Part shown: piece by piece, positions 48,950 through 58,473 of the stretch
Numbering within the stretch: position 1 is the stretch's first letter
Layout of the letters: every line of letters starts with the position of its first letter
Origin: Chloroflexota bacterium
GTDB lineage: Bacteria > Chloroflexota > Chloroflexia > Chloroflexales > Herpetosiphonaceae
Assembly: GCA_020161265.1 (NCBI GenBank)
Contig: JAIUOC010000009.1
Location: 1-64,000, forward strand
Direction of reading: 5' to 3'
DNA length: 64,000 bases
The notes under the pieces: generated by a model
The model's input: only the letters and a program-made list of their open reading frames with translations
Told to the model about the DNA's origin: nothing
Databases searched by the model: none
Position numbers and translations under genes: made by a program

Positions 48950-49467
48950 TGCGTTTTCCCAAATCGCAAGCGTTGCAATTACACTCGTGCTTCGAAGAAT
49001 TGATTCCAGGTCGCATGCATACGAGTGGACAACGCTTTTTGCCCTTGATTGTGCTAGGCTTCAAGCAAGTTCGCTTGGGCGTAGTTGATCGGCATAATCA
49101 TGTAAATCAGGCCCACGCTGGGCGTTACGGAACGGCGCGGTTGGTGTTTCAACTGAGCCGCGTCGCCTTGCAGCCCGCCGATACCCAACGTATGGGAATT
49201 GAGCCAGAGGTTGGCAACGGGCTGAGCACCATGCCCTTAGCCTATGGTTGTATCCAAGATTTGATCACTTGGGAGCGGCGCGACGATTTGGGCTATGCAG
49301 TCAGTTATGTCGAGGCGATTATTGCGGTTGGGGTGGGCAGTATTGGCCTGCGCACAACCTTGACTGGCCCAAATGTGGCTAAATTGCCCAACGAGCAACT
49401 GCAAACTGGCGATTGGGTTGTGCTGAGTAATTCGCGGATCGATATTTTGGGTTTTGAGCCTGATTAG
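48949..49467 (+). CDS. Protein of unknown function, coupled to the aminotransferase gene
   Basis: 172 residues, soluble, no signal peptide, no family I recognise. Its ATG shares the A of the aminotransferase stop (TGATG), so it is translationally coupled. It has a beta-rich look with short hydrophobic strands and several His, Arg and Asp residues (GVVDRHNHVNQAHAGRYG; ERRDDLGYAVSYVEAIIAVGVG). A role beside the aminotransferase is suggested by coupling only. Confidence 0.7.
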   Translation: MRFPKSQALQLHSCFEELIPGRMHTSGQRFLPLIVLGFKQVRLGVVDRHNHVNQAHAGRYGTARLVFQLSRVALQPADTQRMGIEPEVGNGLSTMPLAYGCIQDLITWERRDDLGYAVSYVEAIIAVGVGSIGLRTTLTGPNVAKLPNEQLQTGDWVVLSNSRIDILGFEPD

Positions 49468-49528
49468 CAATCATTTTTAACCGCGAAGGCCACGAAGAGC
49501 ACGAAGGGAGCTATGGCTATAGACTCTG

Positions 49529-49574
49529 GGCTATCGGAACAACTATTGGTATTTCCAGCCAATTTCCGATAGCC
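49529..49574. terminator. Bidirectional hairpin between convergent genes
   Basis: GGCTATCGGAA (49529-49539) pairs perfectly with TTCCGATAGCC (49564-49574), with an inner TTGG/CCAA pair, followed by AAAAA. It lies between the plus-strand operon end and the minus-strand glycosidase. The same gap holds a dispersed-repeat copy (GATCCCC...CCGATCCCC, about 49593-49620). Confidence 0.55.
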
Positions 49575-49626
49575 AAAAACCTACAGCCATCATGATCCCC
49601 AATCCCCACCAACCGATCCCCAAATT

Positions 49627-51480
49627 CTACTGCATTCGCCAGATGCTGGCACTGATGCCAGTTTGCGGTAAATTCAATACCCCAGCCTGAATCGCAATTT
49701 CAGTTGTGCCAGCAACGTGGACAAAGCTTGTACCATCAGCCAGTCCGGTTGCGAGCATCGGAATGGCTGGAATATTGGTGGCAGCTCGTTGGGCGACAAC
49801 CAACAAACATTGATCAGCACTGCGCCGCATAAAGGCCACAGTATCGCCTTCGGCCAGCAATAATTGAAATCCACCAACGCTCAAAGCGCTCGAACTACGG
49901 CGGAATGCAATTAGCGAACGATAAAAAGCTAGCAGATCGTGATTCCAATCCGCTGAATCCCATGGCATACAGCCACGACACTCGGGATCGCCGCCGCCTT
50001 GCATACCCACTTCATCACCATAATAGATGCAGGGCACACCAGGAAAGGTCATTTGCAAGGTTACTGCCACTTGATGCAACGCCAGATCGCCACCAACAAT
50101 CGTCAACAAACGTGGCGTATCGTGCGAATCGAGCAGATTGAATTGTTGCAAGGCGACTTGCCATGGAATCACGGCCAAAAAGGCTAGCCATTGTTCGCCC
50201 AAGGCTTCAGTGGGCAATAACGCTCTATCTTCCCAAACTAGGTTCCACACCGAAGCCATATCGAAGCCAACCAACCATTGCAAGGTCGGGAAGGTAAAAC
50301 CACGATAGTTCATACTGGCATCAAGTTCATCGCCTTGAAGGTGATTCGTGCCATCATAGAAGTGCTCACCGAGCAAATAGGCTTCAGGCGATTCGGCTTT
50401 AACGGCGCGGCGCAGGGCGCGGCCAATTTTATGCCCCAACTGACTCGAACCTTGGCGGGCCAACATGTTCGCCACGTCAATCCGCCAGCCATCGATCGCA
50501 TACGGTTGATGCAACCAATGGCGCACAATCGCCTGTTCGCTGCCATAAATTGCTTGACGCAAGCCATGGCTGATGTAATTGAGTTTGGGCAATGAGCGAT
50601 GACCTAACCACGATTCATACTCGTTGGGATGTTGCTTCCACGAAAAATAATCAGCGGTAGGCGCGTTGGCATCGGCTTGAGCCGCCGTAAACCAATGATG
50701 GGTGTACCCACAGTGATTGAGCACAATATCCAGCATCAATTTCATCTGGTAGCGTTGGGTTGCCTGGCGCAATTCAGCCAAAGCCGCCTCACCGCCAAAA
50801 TGCTGGTCGATTTGCAGATAATCGGCAGTATCGTATTTGTGGTTTGAGGGAGCAGTAAAAATCGGCGTGAGATACAGCGCATTAATCCCTAGCTGCTCAA
50901 GATAATCAAGCTTTTGGCTAATACCCTGTAAATCGCCACCGAAAAACTCGATGCCACCTGTGGTTTTTTGGGGAGCCTCGCCCCATTGGCGGGCAATCGT
51001 CGGCTTGCCATAAACCGTATATTCGCCATCAACCACATTATTGCTTGGCTCACCATCACAAAACCGATCAGGGAAAATTTGATAGAACACTGCTGAATGC
51101 ACCCATGTTGGGGCATGATAATCAGCCAACAACTTAAAATCGGTCGCATCGGTGGGGGTTGAGCGTTGCATGCCTGCTGCCGAAAGCCACCAGCCGCCTT
51201 GCTCGGTCATCAGCCAAAAGCGATAACCAGTGCGCGGCATTGAGAGCGTGATTTGGCCTTGCCACCATTGAATCGTTTCAGTCCGTTCGGCTGGTTGCAT
51301 GGCCACAAACGTTTGCTCGCCATCGGGGCAGATACGAATAAAGGCTTGGGTAATTGGCGCAGCTAACGGAGTTCGCAAGCGTACAATTACTTGTTGACCA
51401 AGGTGATAGGGCTGGCTTGGTTGAAGGTAGAGCGCCGAACCATCGTGGTGCACAGCGCCTGTCCAAGTTGGGTAGTGCAT
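49627..51480 (-). CDS. GH13 alpha-glycosidase (neopullulanase/cyclomaltodextrinase/maltodextrin glucosidase type)
   Basis: 617 residues. Hydrolyses alpha-glucosidic bonds in short maltodextrins, cyclodextrins or pullulan fragments; no signal peptide, so cytoplasmic. An N-terminal beta-sandwich (about 1-125) precedes the catalytic barrel (VFYQIFPDRF), as in the CBM34-bearing GH13 subfamilies. The four family regions are present: DIVLNHCGY, GWRIDVANM (nucleophile Asp), LLGEHFY (acid/base Glu) and LDSHDTPRL (third Asp). A small C-terminal beta domain completes it. The exact substrate cannot be told from sequence alone. Confidence 0.92.
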   Translation of the reverse strand: MHYPTWTGAVHHDGSALYLQPSQPYHLGQQVIVRLRTPLAAPITQAFIRICPDGEQTFVAMQPAERTETIQWWQGQITLSMPRTGYRFWLMTEQGGWWLSAAGMQRSTPTDATDFKLLADYHAPTWVHSAVFYQIFPDRFCDGEPSNNVVDGEYTVYGKPTIARQWGEAPQKTTGGIEFFGGDLQGISQKLDYLEQLGINALYLTPIFTAPSNHKYDTADYLQIDQHFGGEAALAELRQATQRYQMKLMLDIVLNHCGYTHHWFTAAQADANAPTADYFSWKQHPNEYESWLGHRSLPKLNYISHGLRQAIYGSEQAIVRHWLHQPYAIDGWRIDVANMLARQGSSQLGHKIGRALRRAVKAESPEAYLLGEHFYDGTNHLQGDELDASMNYRGFTFPTLQWLVGFDMASVWNLVWEDRALLPTEALGEQWLAFLAVIPWQVALQQFNLLDSHDTPRLLTIVGGDLALHQVAVTLQMTFPGVPCIYYGDEVGMQGGGDPECRGCMPWDSADWNHDLLAFYRSLIAFRRSSSALSVGGFQLLLAEGDTVAFMRRSADQCLLVVAQRAATNIPAIPMLATGLADGTSFVHVAGTTEIAIQAGVLNLPQTGISASIWRMQ

Positions 51481-51611
51481 TGGTGTTTCTCGTTGTTACT
51501 ACATGGGGATTGGTTGCTGGGGGCTGGGGGTCGGTTTTTAGTTCTAGGAGCTAACAGGGATAGATGATCGTCGTAGCCCGATCCCCAATAACCGATCCCC
51601 GACCGCCAACA
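51481..51611. repeat. Intergenic inverted C/G-rich repeat
   Basis: The left arm (GGGGATTGGTTG...GGGGGTCGGTT, 51505-51536) is an imperfect inverted copy of the right arm (GATCCCCAATAACCGATCCCCGACC, about 51581-51604). It has the same core, AACCGATCCCC, as the gap at about 49610. No gene in this gap. Confidence 0.5.
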
Positions 51612-52217
51612 TTACCACTCCGCGTCGCCGAAGAACTCGCCATGATCGCGGGCTAGAAAGGCTTCGATCTTGGGGCGAATTGAGCCTAAGCTAAATTCTA
51701 CACCATGGCCAGCATAACAAACTCGTTGATCATCCCAAGTTAAAATGGTGTTGCGCAAGGTTTGCAGGCTGGTTTGAAAATCGGCTGCCGACCAAGTGCG
51801 GCCTGGCCCACCAGCAAACAAGGTATCGCCAACAATCGCAATCGGGCTAGCATCGACCAAAAAACTAACCATATCGCCAGTGTGGCCAGGCGTGTAGATT
51901 GCCTTGACCGTATGTTCACCAATCGTCAAAATCTGGCCATCGCTGATAGCCGCATCAAGTGGCACAGGCCGCGTTTGTGGCCCAGGATGGCCGAGCACTG
52001 GCACATTCAGGCGTTGGCGCATGCTGGCAACCTCGCCAATATGATCATTATGGGTGTGGGTTAGCCAAATCGCAATTGGGGTGGTGTTATTGAGCATAGC
52101 CTGCAACCGCGCAGGGTCGGCTCCAGGGTCAATCAACACACTTTGGTTGGTCTGCGGGCAAACCAAGGCATAACTGTTCATGGGCCATGGCCCAACGGCA
52201 CGCTGTCGAATTTCCAT
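51612..52217 (-). CDS. Metallo-beta-lactamase-fold hydrolase (glyoxalase II-like)
   Basis: 201 residues from the ATG at 52217; a GTG six codons upstream overlaps the ribosome site GAGGAGG and is rejected. The metal-binding motif THTHNDHIG (HxHxDH), a later His in TPGHTGD, the bridging Asp in VGDTLF and the final His in YAGHG are all present, so a dinuclear metal site is expected. The closest functional match is the hydroxyacylglutathione hydrolase / MBL-fold thioesterase group. The in vivo substrate is unknown. Cytoplasmic, single gene. Confidence 0.88.
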   Translation of the reverse strand: MEIRQRAVGPWPMNSYALVCPQTNQSVLIDPGADPARLQAMLNNTTPIAIWLTHTHNDHIGEVASMRQRLNVPVLGHPGPQTRPVPLDAAISDGQILTIGEHTVKAIYTPGHTGDMVSFLVDASPIAIVGDTLFAGGPGRTWSAADFQTSLQTLRNTILTWDDQRVCYAGHGVEFSLGSIRPKIEAFLARDHGEFFGDAEW

Positions 52218-52339
52218 TGATTCATTCCTCCTCACTGCATTATAAATTCAATTTGCCCAAAAGCCGCTAGACTGGCCAAAATTTGCTGCCATGCGCTATC
52301 ATAAGCCATCGTATTAATCATTATTTAAGGAGTAGTTCG

Positions 52340-53896
52340 ATGGTATTTTTGATTGGGCGCATGCTCTTAGTGCTTGGTTTACTGGCTGGCGTATGGCCCA
52401 AACCCAGCCAAGCCAGCGCGATCTTGGTCGATTGCAATGCGACAGCAGTCAGCGCGGCAATTAGCGCTGGCGGCGTGGTTAACATCAATTGCAGCAGCCC
52501 CACCGTATTGACTTTTGGCAGCGAATTGGTGATGAACTAGGCTACCGAAATCAATGGCAATAGCAATGCAATTTTCGATGGTCAGAATACGCGGCGGTTA
52601 CTGCGCAGCGCCAATAATCTCAAAATCACCTTGCGCAACCTCACGATTCGCAATGGACGCACGAGCGATCAAGGCGCAGGCATCAAGGTTGGCTTTTGGA
52701 ATACGCTCAGTATTAGCAATGTGCGCTTTGAAAACAACCAAGCAACCAAAGATACGGCTGCTTGCGATGGTGGTGGGGCAATTTTTATCGGCGGTGGCAG
52801 CAGCGCTACAATTGATCGCAGCACCTTCATCAACAATCGCGCCAATAATGGCGGGGCAATTAACAGTTTGCGCACCAATTTGATGGTGAGCAATAGCAGC
52901 TTCGAGCAAAATAGCGCAATGCATACAGCAGCAATCAATCAACATGGCGATTGTGGTGGCGGCGGGGCAATCTACATCGACGGCACACGCATGCCCAACG
53001 ATGGCGGCCCCGATGGCATTGTGCTGCTCAATAATAGCTATACCAGCAACACCAGCAACAACCATGGCGGGGCGATCTTCATTGGCTTGTATAGCAACGA
53101 AACCGCCACAATCGAGCGCTCAAGTTTTACCAACAACAGCGTAACCTATGCCGATTCGGCCAGCTGGTCGGGCACGGGCGGGGCCATTTGGTATGGCTTT
53201 GCCGCTGGCGGCGTGACTAATGAAAGGCTTTTTATCAACAACTCAACCCTCGAAGGCAATAAAGCTATCGGCCAAGGCGGCGGTTTGTGGGTTGATGCGC
53301 CTGCCACAATTCGCAACACCACCTTTTACGCCAACGATGCCACCGATCCGCGCAGCTATCCCGATGATCAAGAATGGCGCAAAGGTAACGGCGGGGCGTT
53401 GGCGGTCAATAATAATGCAGCCGTTGATATTACCAATGCAACCTTTATGAATAATCATGCTGGCTTTAATGGCGGAGCGATTGCAGGCCAAACCATCACA
53501 ATCCGCAACACACTGTTCTACAATAACACCACCGATTGGTCGATTAAGATTATGCAGCATTGCACCAATGCGCTGACCGATGGCGGCAATAATCTGCAAT
53601 ATCCGCCCAAAAATCCCAACCCTAATTATTGGAACGAAACCAACTGTACCAGCAATATGCGCACCCCAGAGCTAACGCTGAGCAATATTGCCAATAACGG
53701 CGGCCCCACTCGTACTGCCGCTTTGCCTGCTGGCAGTCCCGCGATCAATCTGGGCAATCCTGCCAGCTGTAGTGCGCTTGATCAGCGCGGCTATACGCGG
53801 GCTGGAGCTTGTGATGTTGGAGCGTTTGAATACAACGGCACGGCATTTAGCCCCAGCCATAGCATTTACATTCCGTTAGCCCGCAAACCCAATTAA
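52340..53896 (+). pseudogene. Secreted right-handed beta-helix protein interrupted by a single in-frame amber codon
   Basis: AAGGAG and ATG at 52340 open a signal peptide (MVFLIGRMLLVLGLLAGVWP...QASA) and a short mature part. TAG at 52538-52540 then stops it. The same frame continues directly (ATEINGNSNAIFDGQNTRRL) for another 450 codons to 53896. The continuation is full of parallel beta-helix repeats typical of surface proteins (FENNQA, FINNRANNGGAIN, FTNNSV, FMNNHAGFNGGAI) and closes with VGAFEYNG and an IYIPLARKP end. CAG to TAG would explain the break. The remainder (52631 on) has no signal peptide if started internally. Sequencing error or readthrough are alternatives. Confidence 0.8.
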
Positions 53897-53901
53897 ACCC
53901 A

Positions 53902-53938
53902 AAACCCCGCTTGGCAGCCTGAACGCCAAGCGGGGTTT
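53902..53938. terminator. Bidirectional intrinsic terminator
   Basis: AAACCCCGCTTGGC and GCCAAGCGGGGTTT form a perfect 14-bp stem with a 9-nt loop, followed by GTTT on the plus strand and A-rich sequence on the other side. It sits between the convergent beta-helix gene and ctaB. Confidence 0.85.
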
Positions 53939-53952
53939 GTTTACTGCTTGAT

Positions 53953-55284
53953 TTAGCCAAGCAAAGCGCGGTCGATGCCCATAGCCACAAAGAGCAGCGC
54001 CAGATAGAGCAACGAATAGCGATAGAGCTTCCAAGCCGCAGCATGCGAATGGTCGCGCATCATATTGGCGGCGTAATACAAGAAAATTGCCCCAAGCACC
54101 ATGGCCAAGCCAAGGTAGAGCAAACCAACCACCTGCAACGACACCAACATAAACGAAAGCGCAATCATAATGAAGGTGTAGAGCACAATTTGGCGGCGGG
54201 TTTCAGCTTCGCCCTTGACCACAGGCAACATTGGCACGCCAGCTTTGGCATAATCTTCGCGGCGAATAATTGCCAAGGCCCAAAAATGCGGTGGTGTCCA
54301 ATAGAACACAATCGCAAATAGAAACACAGCGGGCAGCCACTTAATTGGGCTATCCACAAATAAATTAATATCAGTGCCAGCCGCCCAACCAACCATTGGC
54401 GGAATTGCCCCTGCTGCGCCGCCGATCACGATATTTTGTACCGTCGTGCGCTTCAACCACATGGTATAAATCACCACATAGTAGAAAATACCACTAACTG
54501 CCAAAATTGCCGTTAACAAATTAACCGGCAAGAGCACCAAAAACGACAACACGCTGAGGGTCAGGCCAAAGCCCAAGACTTCCCATTGAGTTAGACGATT
54601 ATTGGGCAATGGGCGCTTTTTGGTGCGGCTCATCACCGCATCGATATCACGATCGTAGAACATGTTGATCGCGTTAGCCCCACCAGCTGCCAATGTGCCA
54701 CCAAGCAAGGTCAAAACGACAATATAGAATTTGGGCCACTCGCCGCCATTAGCCAAATACATGGGAATCAAGGTGGTCAGCAATAGCAACGAGATAATCC
54801 GAAACTTCATCAACACCCGAAAATCGGCCAATTTGCTGTTGGTTTGGGCTTTGGGCGTGCTGATATCGCTGTTGTAGGCCATGTAGGCGACTAAGCCAGT
54901 AACGATGGTTGTAGCAACCGAACAGGCCAAATTGGCCCAACCAACCCAATCGGCATAGGTTGTATTGACCAAAGCAATCACGGCGATGCCCAGCGGTTGG
55001 GCTAGCCAAGTGAGCCATTGAATGGGCCGATGAGCGGCGCGCGATGAGCCAACCAACGAGACCAAGCCCAGCAAGGCCGTTAGCAACAACCACGCAAACA
55101 AGACCGGAGCCAACGTATGCTGTGGACTCAAAACCCACCACAGGCTATTGATGGTTGTTAAAGCACTAAAAACCGCCGTCAACGCCGCCGTTGGGCGGAA
55201 CGAATCGCGAGGTTTGGCGGGCAAGCGTTCGCTGATGGCTGCGCTAACCTCATTTTGTTGTTCAGGGGTGGCAAGAGCCGGCAT
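53953..55284 (-). CDS. ctaB: Heme O synthase (protoheme IX farnesyltransferase) with extra N-terminal membrane domain
   Basis: 443 residues against roughly 290-310 for usual CtaB. The last 290 or so residues are the UbiA-type prenyltransferase: NMFYDRDIDAVMSRTKKRPLP (the NxxDxxxD prenyl-diphosphate/Mg site) and DYAKAGVPMLPVVKGE, with about eight or nine membrane helices. It farnesylates heme b to heme O for cytochrome oxidase. The first 150 or so residues add about four membrane helices (SALTTINSLWWVLSP, LFAWLLLTALLGLVSLV, GIAVIALVNTTYADWVGW) that are not part of CtaB; they may be a degenerate heme A synthase-like half. The start is the ATG with AAAGGA upstream; a TTG ten codons earlier is less likely. 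No other oxidase gene adjoins. Confidence 0.92.
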   Translation of the reverse strand: MPALATPEQQNEVSAAISERLPAKPRDSFRPTAALTAVFSALTTINSLWWVLSPQHTLAPVLFAWLLLTALLGLVSLVGSSRAAHRPIQWLTWLAQPLGIAVIALVNTTYADWVGWANLACSVATTIVTGLVAYMAYNSDISTPKAQTNSKLADFRVLMKFRIISLLLLTTLIPMYLANGGEWPKFYIVVLTLLGGTLAAGGANAINMFYDRDIDAVMSRTKKRPLPNNRLTQWEVLGFGLTLSVLSFLVLLPVNLLTAILAVSGIFYYVVIYTMWLKRTTVQNIVIGGAAGAIPPMVGWAAGTDINLFVDSPIKWLPAVFLFAIVFYWTPPHFWALAIIRREDYAKAGVPMLPVVKGEAETRRQIVLYTFIMIALSFMLVSLQVVGLLYLGLAMVLGAIFLYYAANMMRDHSHAAAWKLYRYSLLYLALLFVAMGIDRALLG

Positions 55285-55440
55285 AGGCCTCGGTTCCTTT
55301 GTACGCACTAACAAACAGGCCGTTCAGGTTGAACGGCTGATTGCTATGATACCATTGTTCGATTATGTTCTCTCAAAGATATAGCATAGCCAATTGGCAG
55401 TGTCAAACGCCAAAGGCAGTTTAGAGATCAGCGGTCAATT

Positions 55441-55632
55441 ATCAGGGGGCAGAACGAGCATAATTGCAAAGAACACACATTTTTTGCCCCAGATTAGCCC
55501 AGACTTATTTTATTATCCTGCTATGCCTGATCCCTAGACCCTGCCCCCTGATCCCAACATTGTCGAATTTGAAGATAATCCTGATGATTTAATTATATGC
55601 CTGATCCCTAGCCCCTGCCCCCTGATCCCAAC
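55441..55632. repeat. Two direct copies and one inverted arm of a dispersed C-rich repeat
   Basis: A near-identical unit of about 36 bp (beginning TATGCCTGATCCCTAG) occurs at 55522-55557 and 55596-55632, differing by about one base. ATCAGGGGGCAG at 55441-55452 is the inverse complement of the CTGCCCCCTGAT inside both units, so either can pair with it. The gap 55285-55665 holds no gene. Confidence 0.7.
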
Positions 55633-55665
55633 CCTTATGTTCTTTGCTCTATGCTCTACGTTCTT

Positions 55666-56043
55666 CTAGCCCCAGCCCAAATCGTTGCTGGCAGCCCCGC
55701 CAGTTTGGCTATCGCCCTCGCCGCCCATTTCTTCATCGATCATCTGATCGACCATTTCATTCCAATCGCCACCGAGATCGTCGCCTAGTTCGCGGCCCAT
55801 TTTCTTGGCCCAACGAGCAACTGAACGTGGGTCGTTTTCATCAAGATCGTTGAACATCGACGAATCGGCCATTGCATCCAAACGGGCATCTTCGCTGCGC
55901 ACCACCGCAACCCGTGAGATCGCCCGCCGCACCGCTTGGCTCGAACAGCGTGGGCAATGCAAATCGCTGGGGTCGCTAAAACCACGCACCAAGCGGGCAA
56001 AGCGCCCTTGGCATTCCGAACAAACATATTCATAGACTGGCAT
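55666..56043 (-). CDS. FmdB-family zinc-ribbon protein
   Basis: 125 residues. The N-terminal 40 or so residues are the FmdB/CxxC zinc ribbon (MPVYEYVCSECQGRF...DLHCPRCSS) with two Cys pairs that should bind one zinc. The rest is acidic and helical with a Gly-rich end. FmdB proteins are named from a putative regulator of formamidase genes, but the family function is not settled. The start is the ATG giving MPVYEYVC, with AAAGGA upstream; a GTG eight codons earlier is rejected. It lies 13 nt after the nuclease-like gene and ends a four-gene operon. Confidence 0.85.
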   Translation of the reverse strand: MPVYEYVCSECQGRFARLVRGFSDPSDLHCPRCSSQAVRRAISRVAVVRSEDARLDAMADSSMFNDLDENDPRSVARWAKKMGRELGDDLGGDWNEMVDQMIDEEMGGEGDSQTGGAASNDLGWG

Positions 56044-56056
56044 GAATTCGTTTCCT

Positions 56057-57607
56057 TTATTGATCACGCTGGTTGAGCCAACGCTCTAACCAGGTTTTTA
56101 GCTGATTAAGCTGATTGGGAATGAGGCCAATTGCCGCAATCGAGCCAAATTCCTCAAGCGTGTTTGCTTGCGGATACAGAATTGCAGCGGCTAGCACACA
56201 TGGCTGACCATTGTAGCCCAAACTGCCACGATAGGCATAGACATCATCAAGCGCACTTTGCGGAACCCGCTGGTCAGGTGCTCGGCGATATTTGGCATCA
56301 AGCACCAATACATGCTTGGCATTGGCTGTGGTGGTTTGTAAGACCAAATCGGGGATGCGCAAATACCGATCAAGGCTATAAAAACCATCAGAATCAGGCT
56401 GGGCGCTAAATCGTGCTTGGTAGCGCAAATGCCAAAGCTGTGAGCCGATCCGCACGCTCAACAACGGTGTTGCTGAATTCAAATCAAGCACCCAACGTTC
56501 ACGCTGAGGGTTATCAATCAGCAGATTTTGGGCTTCAATGTGGCCTAATTCGGCTAAAACCTGGGCGACAGCTAGCGCACACCATTGCTCATAGAGGGTT
56601 GGCACATCAGCCAAGGGCAGGGCTAAACTGCCCACTTCCAAGGTAAGCAACGGTTGTTCATGCAAACTTCGCGCCAACTGACGAATCGGTCGGTAACGCG
56701 CATCACGGTTAATCAACTGGCTTTGAACTGGCTGCTGGCGAGCTTTCAAGCCAGCCAAGGGCGCTGCTTGACGCAATTGGCGCAAAGCCGTCAGTTGTTG
56801 CTCAATCGTTGCCTGAATACTGGTTAAATCAAGCTGGCGTTGTTCGCTAGCGAGGCGACGTAGATTGCGCAAACGCCGCTCAATTTGTTGAATCAAGCCA
56901 ACCAACCAGCGATGCTCTGGCAGATCGAATGAAGCTTGGGCATGCTCAGCCTGCACCTGCTCTGGCACGAGGCCATAAGGTTCAACCATGTGATAACGCT
57001 CGCTGGACTGGGCCAATTGATCAAGCTTAAATTGCTGAGCTGCGCCCAAGTCAGTTGTTCGCGGTTGGCGTTCAAGCGTCGTTTTGGCCTGACGCTGCAA
57101 GCTGCGTACAATCTGGCTCACTTGCTGGCTACTTTGGTTAATCAAGCTCAGCGCTTCTAAAAATGGGCTAGGATCATCGGGGAGCAATGGCACTAACACC
57201 GCTTGGGCAAAGCTGGGGCTGGCGATCCGCAAGGCGAGCGAACGAGCTAATGAGCTGAGATCGTTCAGCAAGGCTCGCCACAATTCAACGTCGAGCAAAT
57301 GCGGCTGAAGCTCAAATTGAAATTGTTGCTGCTGAATTTCGCCATCAGCCCATTCAATCTGCAACCTGCCATAAACCGTACCAGCCTGGCCACGCGGCAA
57401 CCACGACCAACGCCAAGTTGGATCAAATGGGCTGACTTGGGGCACACCCAAATTATCAGTACCAATCGAAAGCTGAGCATGACGCACGTTAGGTTGAGCA
57501 GGGCAAGCCACGTTGACCACGGCCCACTCATTCCAAGCACTCGCAGTGAATTGCACCAGCGTTTGGCAATCGATACCATTAATTGTCAGTGGAATTAACT
57601 CTGCCAC
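56057..57607 (-). CDS. DUF2357-like protein with C-terminal PD-(D/E)XK nuclease motif
   Basis: 516 residues. A beta-rich N-terminal part (about 1-110), a long helical, Gln/Leu-rich middle (about 120-300, coiled-coil-like), then a nuclease-like domain with IPDLVLQTT and VLVLDAKYRR (the D...DxK core of the PD-(D/E)XK superfamily). This layout resembles the DUF2357 / DUF524 endonuclease partners of McrB-like GTPases in restriction and defence loci. No McrB-like AAA gene is next to it here; the neighbours are a phosphatase-like pseudoenzyme and FmdB. It starts with GTG at 57607, overlapping the upstream stop by 13 nt. Nuclease activity is inferred from the motif only. Confidence 0.72.
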   Translation of the reverse strand: MAELIPLTINGIDCQTLVQFTASAWNEWAVVNVACPAQPNVRHAQLSIGTDNLGVPQVSPFDPTWRWSWLPRGQAGTVYGRLQIEWADGEIQQQQFQFELQPHLLDVELWRALLNDLSSLARSLALRIASPSFAQAVLVPLLPDDPSPFLEALSLINQSSQQVSQIVRSLQRQAKTTLERQPRTTDLGAAQQFKLDQLAQSSERYHMVEPYGLVPEQVQAEHAQASFDLPEHRWLVGLIQQIERRLRNLRRLASEQRQLDLTSIQATIEQQLTALRQLRQAAPLAGLKARQQPVQSQLINRDARYRPIRQLARSLHEQPLLTLEVGSLALPLADVPTLYEQWCALAVAQVLAELGHIEAQNLLIDNPQRERWVLDLNSATPLLSVRIGSQLWHLRYQARFSAQPDSDGFYSLDRYLRIPDLVLQTTTANAKHVLVLDAKYRRAPDQRVPQSALDDVYAYRGSLGYNGQPCVLAAAILYPQANTLEEFGSIAAIGLIPNQLNQLKTWLERWLNQRDQ

Positions 57608-58449
57608 CGCCCAATTGCTCCTGCTAAGCCCGCCAAATCTTGAGGATCAAGCATTTGGGCCACACGCCCGACAATTTCGCGCAGAATGGCTAGTTGATTT
57701 GGATTGAGTGGATCGCTGCCATTGCCAAGCACCCCACCCAGCATCGCCAACGCCGCAGGCCGTAGATCGCTTGGTCCAGCACTAGCAGCGAGATAATTGG
57801 CAAACTGTTGCATGGCCTCGCGTAAACTATTGCGAGCTTTACCCCAATCGATCACTTCGGGAATGCCAGCGATGCCAAAGGCCAAAATATGCAAACGCCG
57901 ATAGGCTGGATGCACCTCGGACCCAAGCTCAAGTGGGCTGGGTAGCGGTTGATTGGACGATTCAACCTGCGGCGGTTGGCTGATTGGCTCGATTGGTTGG
58001 CCTTGGCAATAGGCAATAATTTTGCTCAGCGCTAGTTTTAATTGATGCTCAAGCTCACGACCATAAATTAACCAGGCATCGAGAGTCATGCGAAATGGAT
58101 CAAGCACTTCGCGCGGGGTTTCGGCCAAATCGGGCAGCACTTGCCAACGCCCGTTGGGGTATTGCAACTCCAAAGCGCGGCCAACCCCTCGATCAACCGC
58201 CAGCAACAAATCGGCTTGGTGGGCAAGATCAGCGCTTAGTGAACGCGCTGTATGAATTGGTGGCGTGGCATTCAAATGCTCCAAGGCCATGCGAGCCTCT
58301 GGTTGCCAGGTATCACCATCGTGGCCCAAAACTCCAGCAGATTCAATTTGCCACGTTGGGTACGATTCGAGTAACAAGCGGCGTAATAGCACCGCACCCA
58401 TCGGAGCACGTCCGGTATCAGCTCCCCCAACGACCACAATCAACGCCAT
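57595..58449 (-). CDS. Low-molecular-weight phosphotyrosine phosphatase-like pseudoenzyme with helical C-terminal domain
   Basis: 284 residues. The first 150 or so align with the LMW-PTP/arsenate-reductase fold: IVVVGGADTGRAPMGAVLLRR, QIESAGV, ADLLLAVDR, EVLDPFRM. The P-loop VCxGNxCRSPM is here VGGADTGRAPM: the catalytic Cys is replaced by Gly, while the Arg and the distal Asp of DP(F/Y) remain. As written it cannot form the phosphocysteine intermediate. After a Pro/Ser/Gln linker (about 155-185) comes a helical domain of about 100 residues that I do not recognise. It overlaps the DUF2357-like gene and lies 24 nt after the transporter gene. Phosphate- or phosphopeptide-sensing is a possible role. 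Confidence 0.75.
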   Translation of the reverse strand: MALIVVVGGADTGRAPMGAVLLRRLLLESYPTWQIESAGVLGHDGDTWQPEARMALEHLNATPPIHTARSLSADLAHQADLLLAVDRGVGRALELQYPNGRWQVLPDLAETPREVLDPFRMTLDAWLIYGRELEHQLKLALSKIIAYCQGQPIEPISQPPQVESSNQPLPSPLELGSEVHPAYRRLHILAFGIAGIPEVIDWGKARNSLREAMQQFANYLAASAGPSDLRPAALAMLGGVLGNGSDPLNPNQLAILREIVGRVAQMLDPQDLAGLAGAIGRWQS

Positions 58450-58473
58450 GCCCTGCTCCTGATTGCTAGAAAT

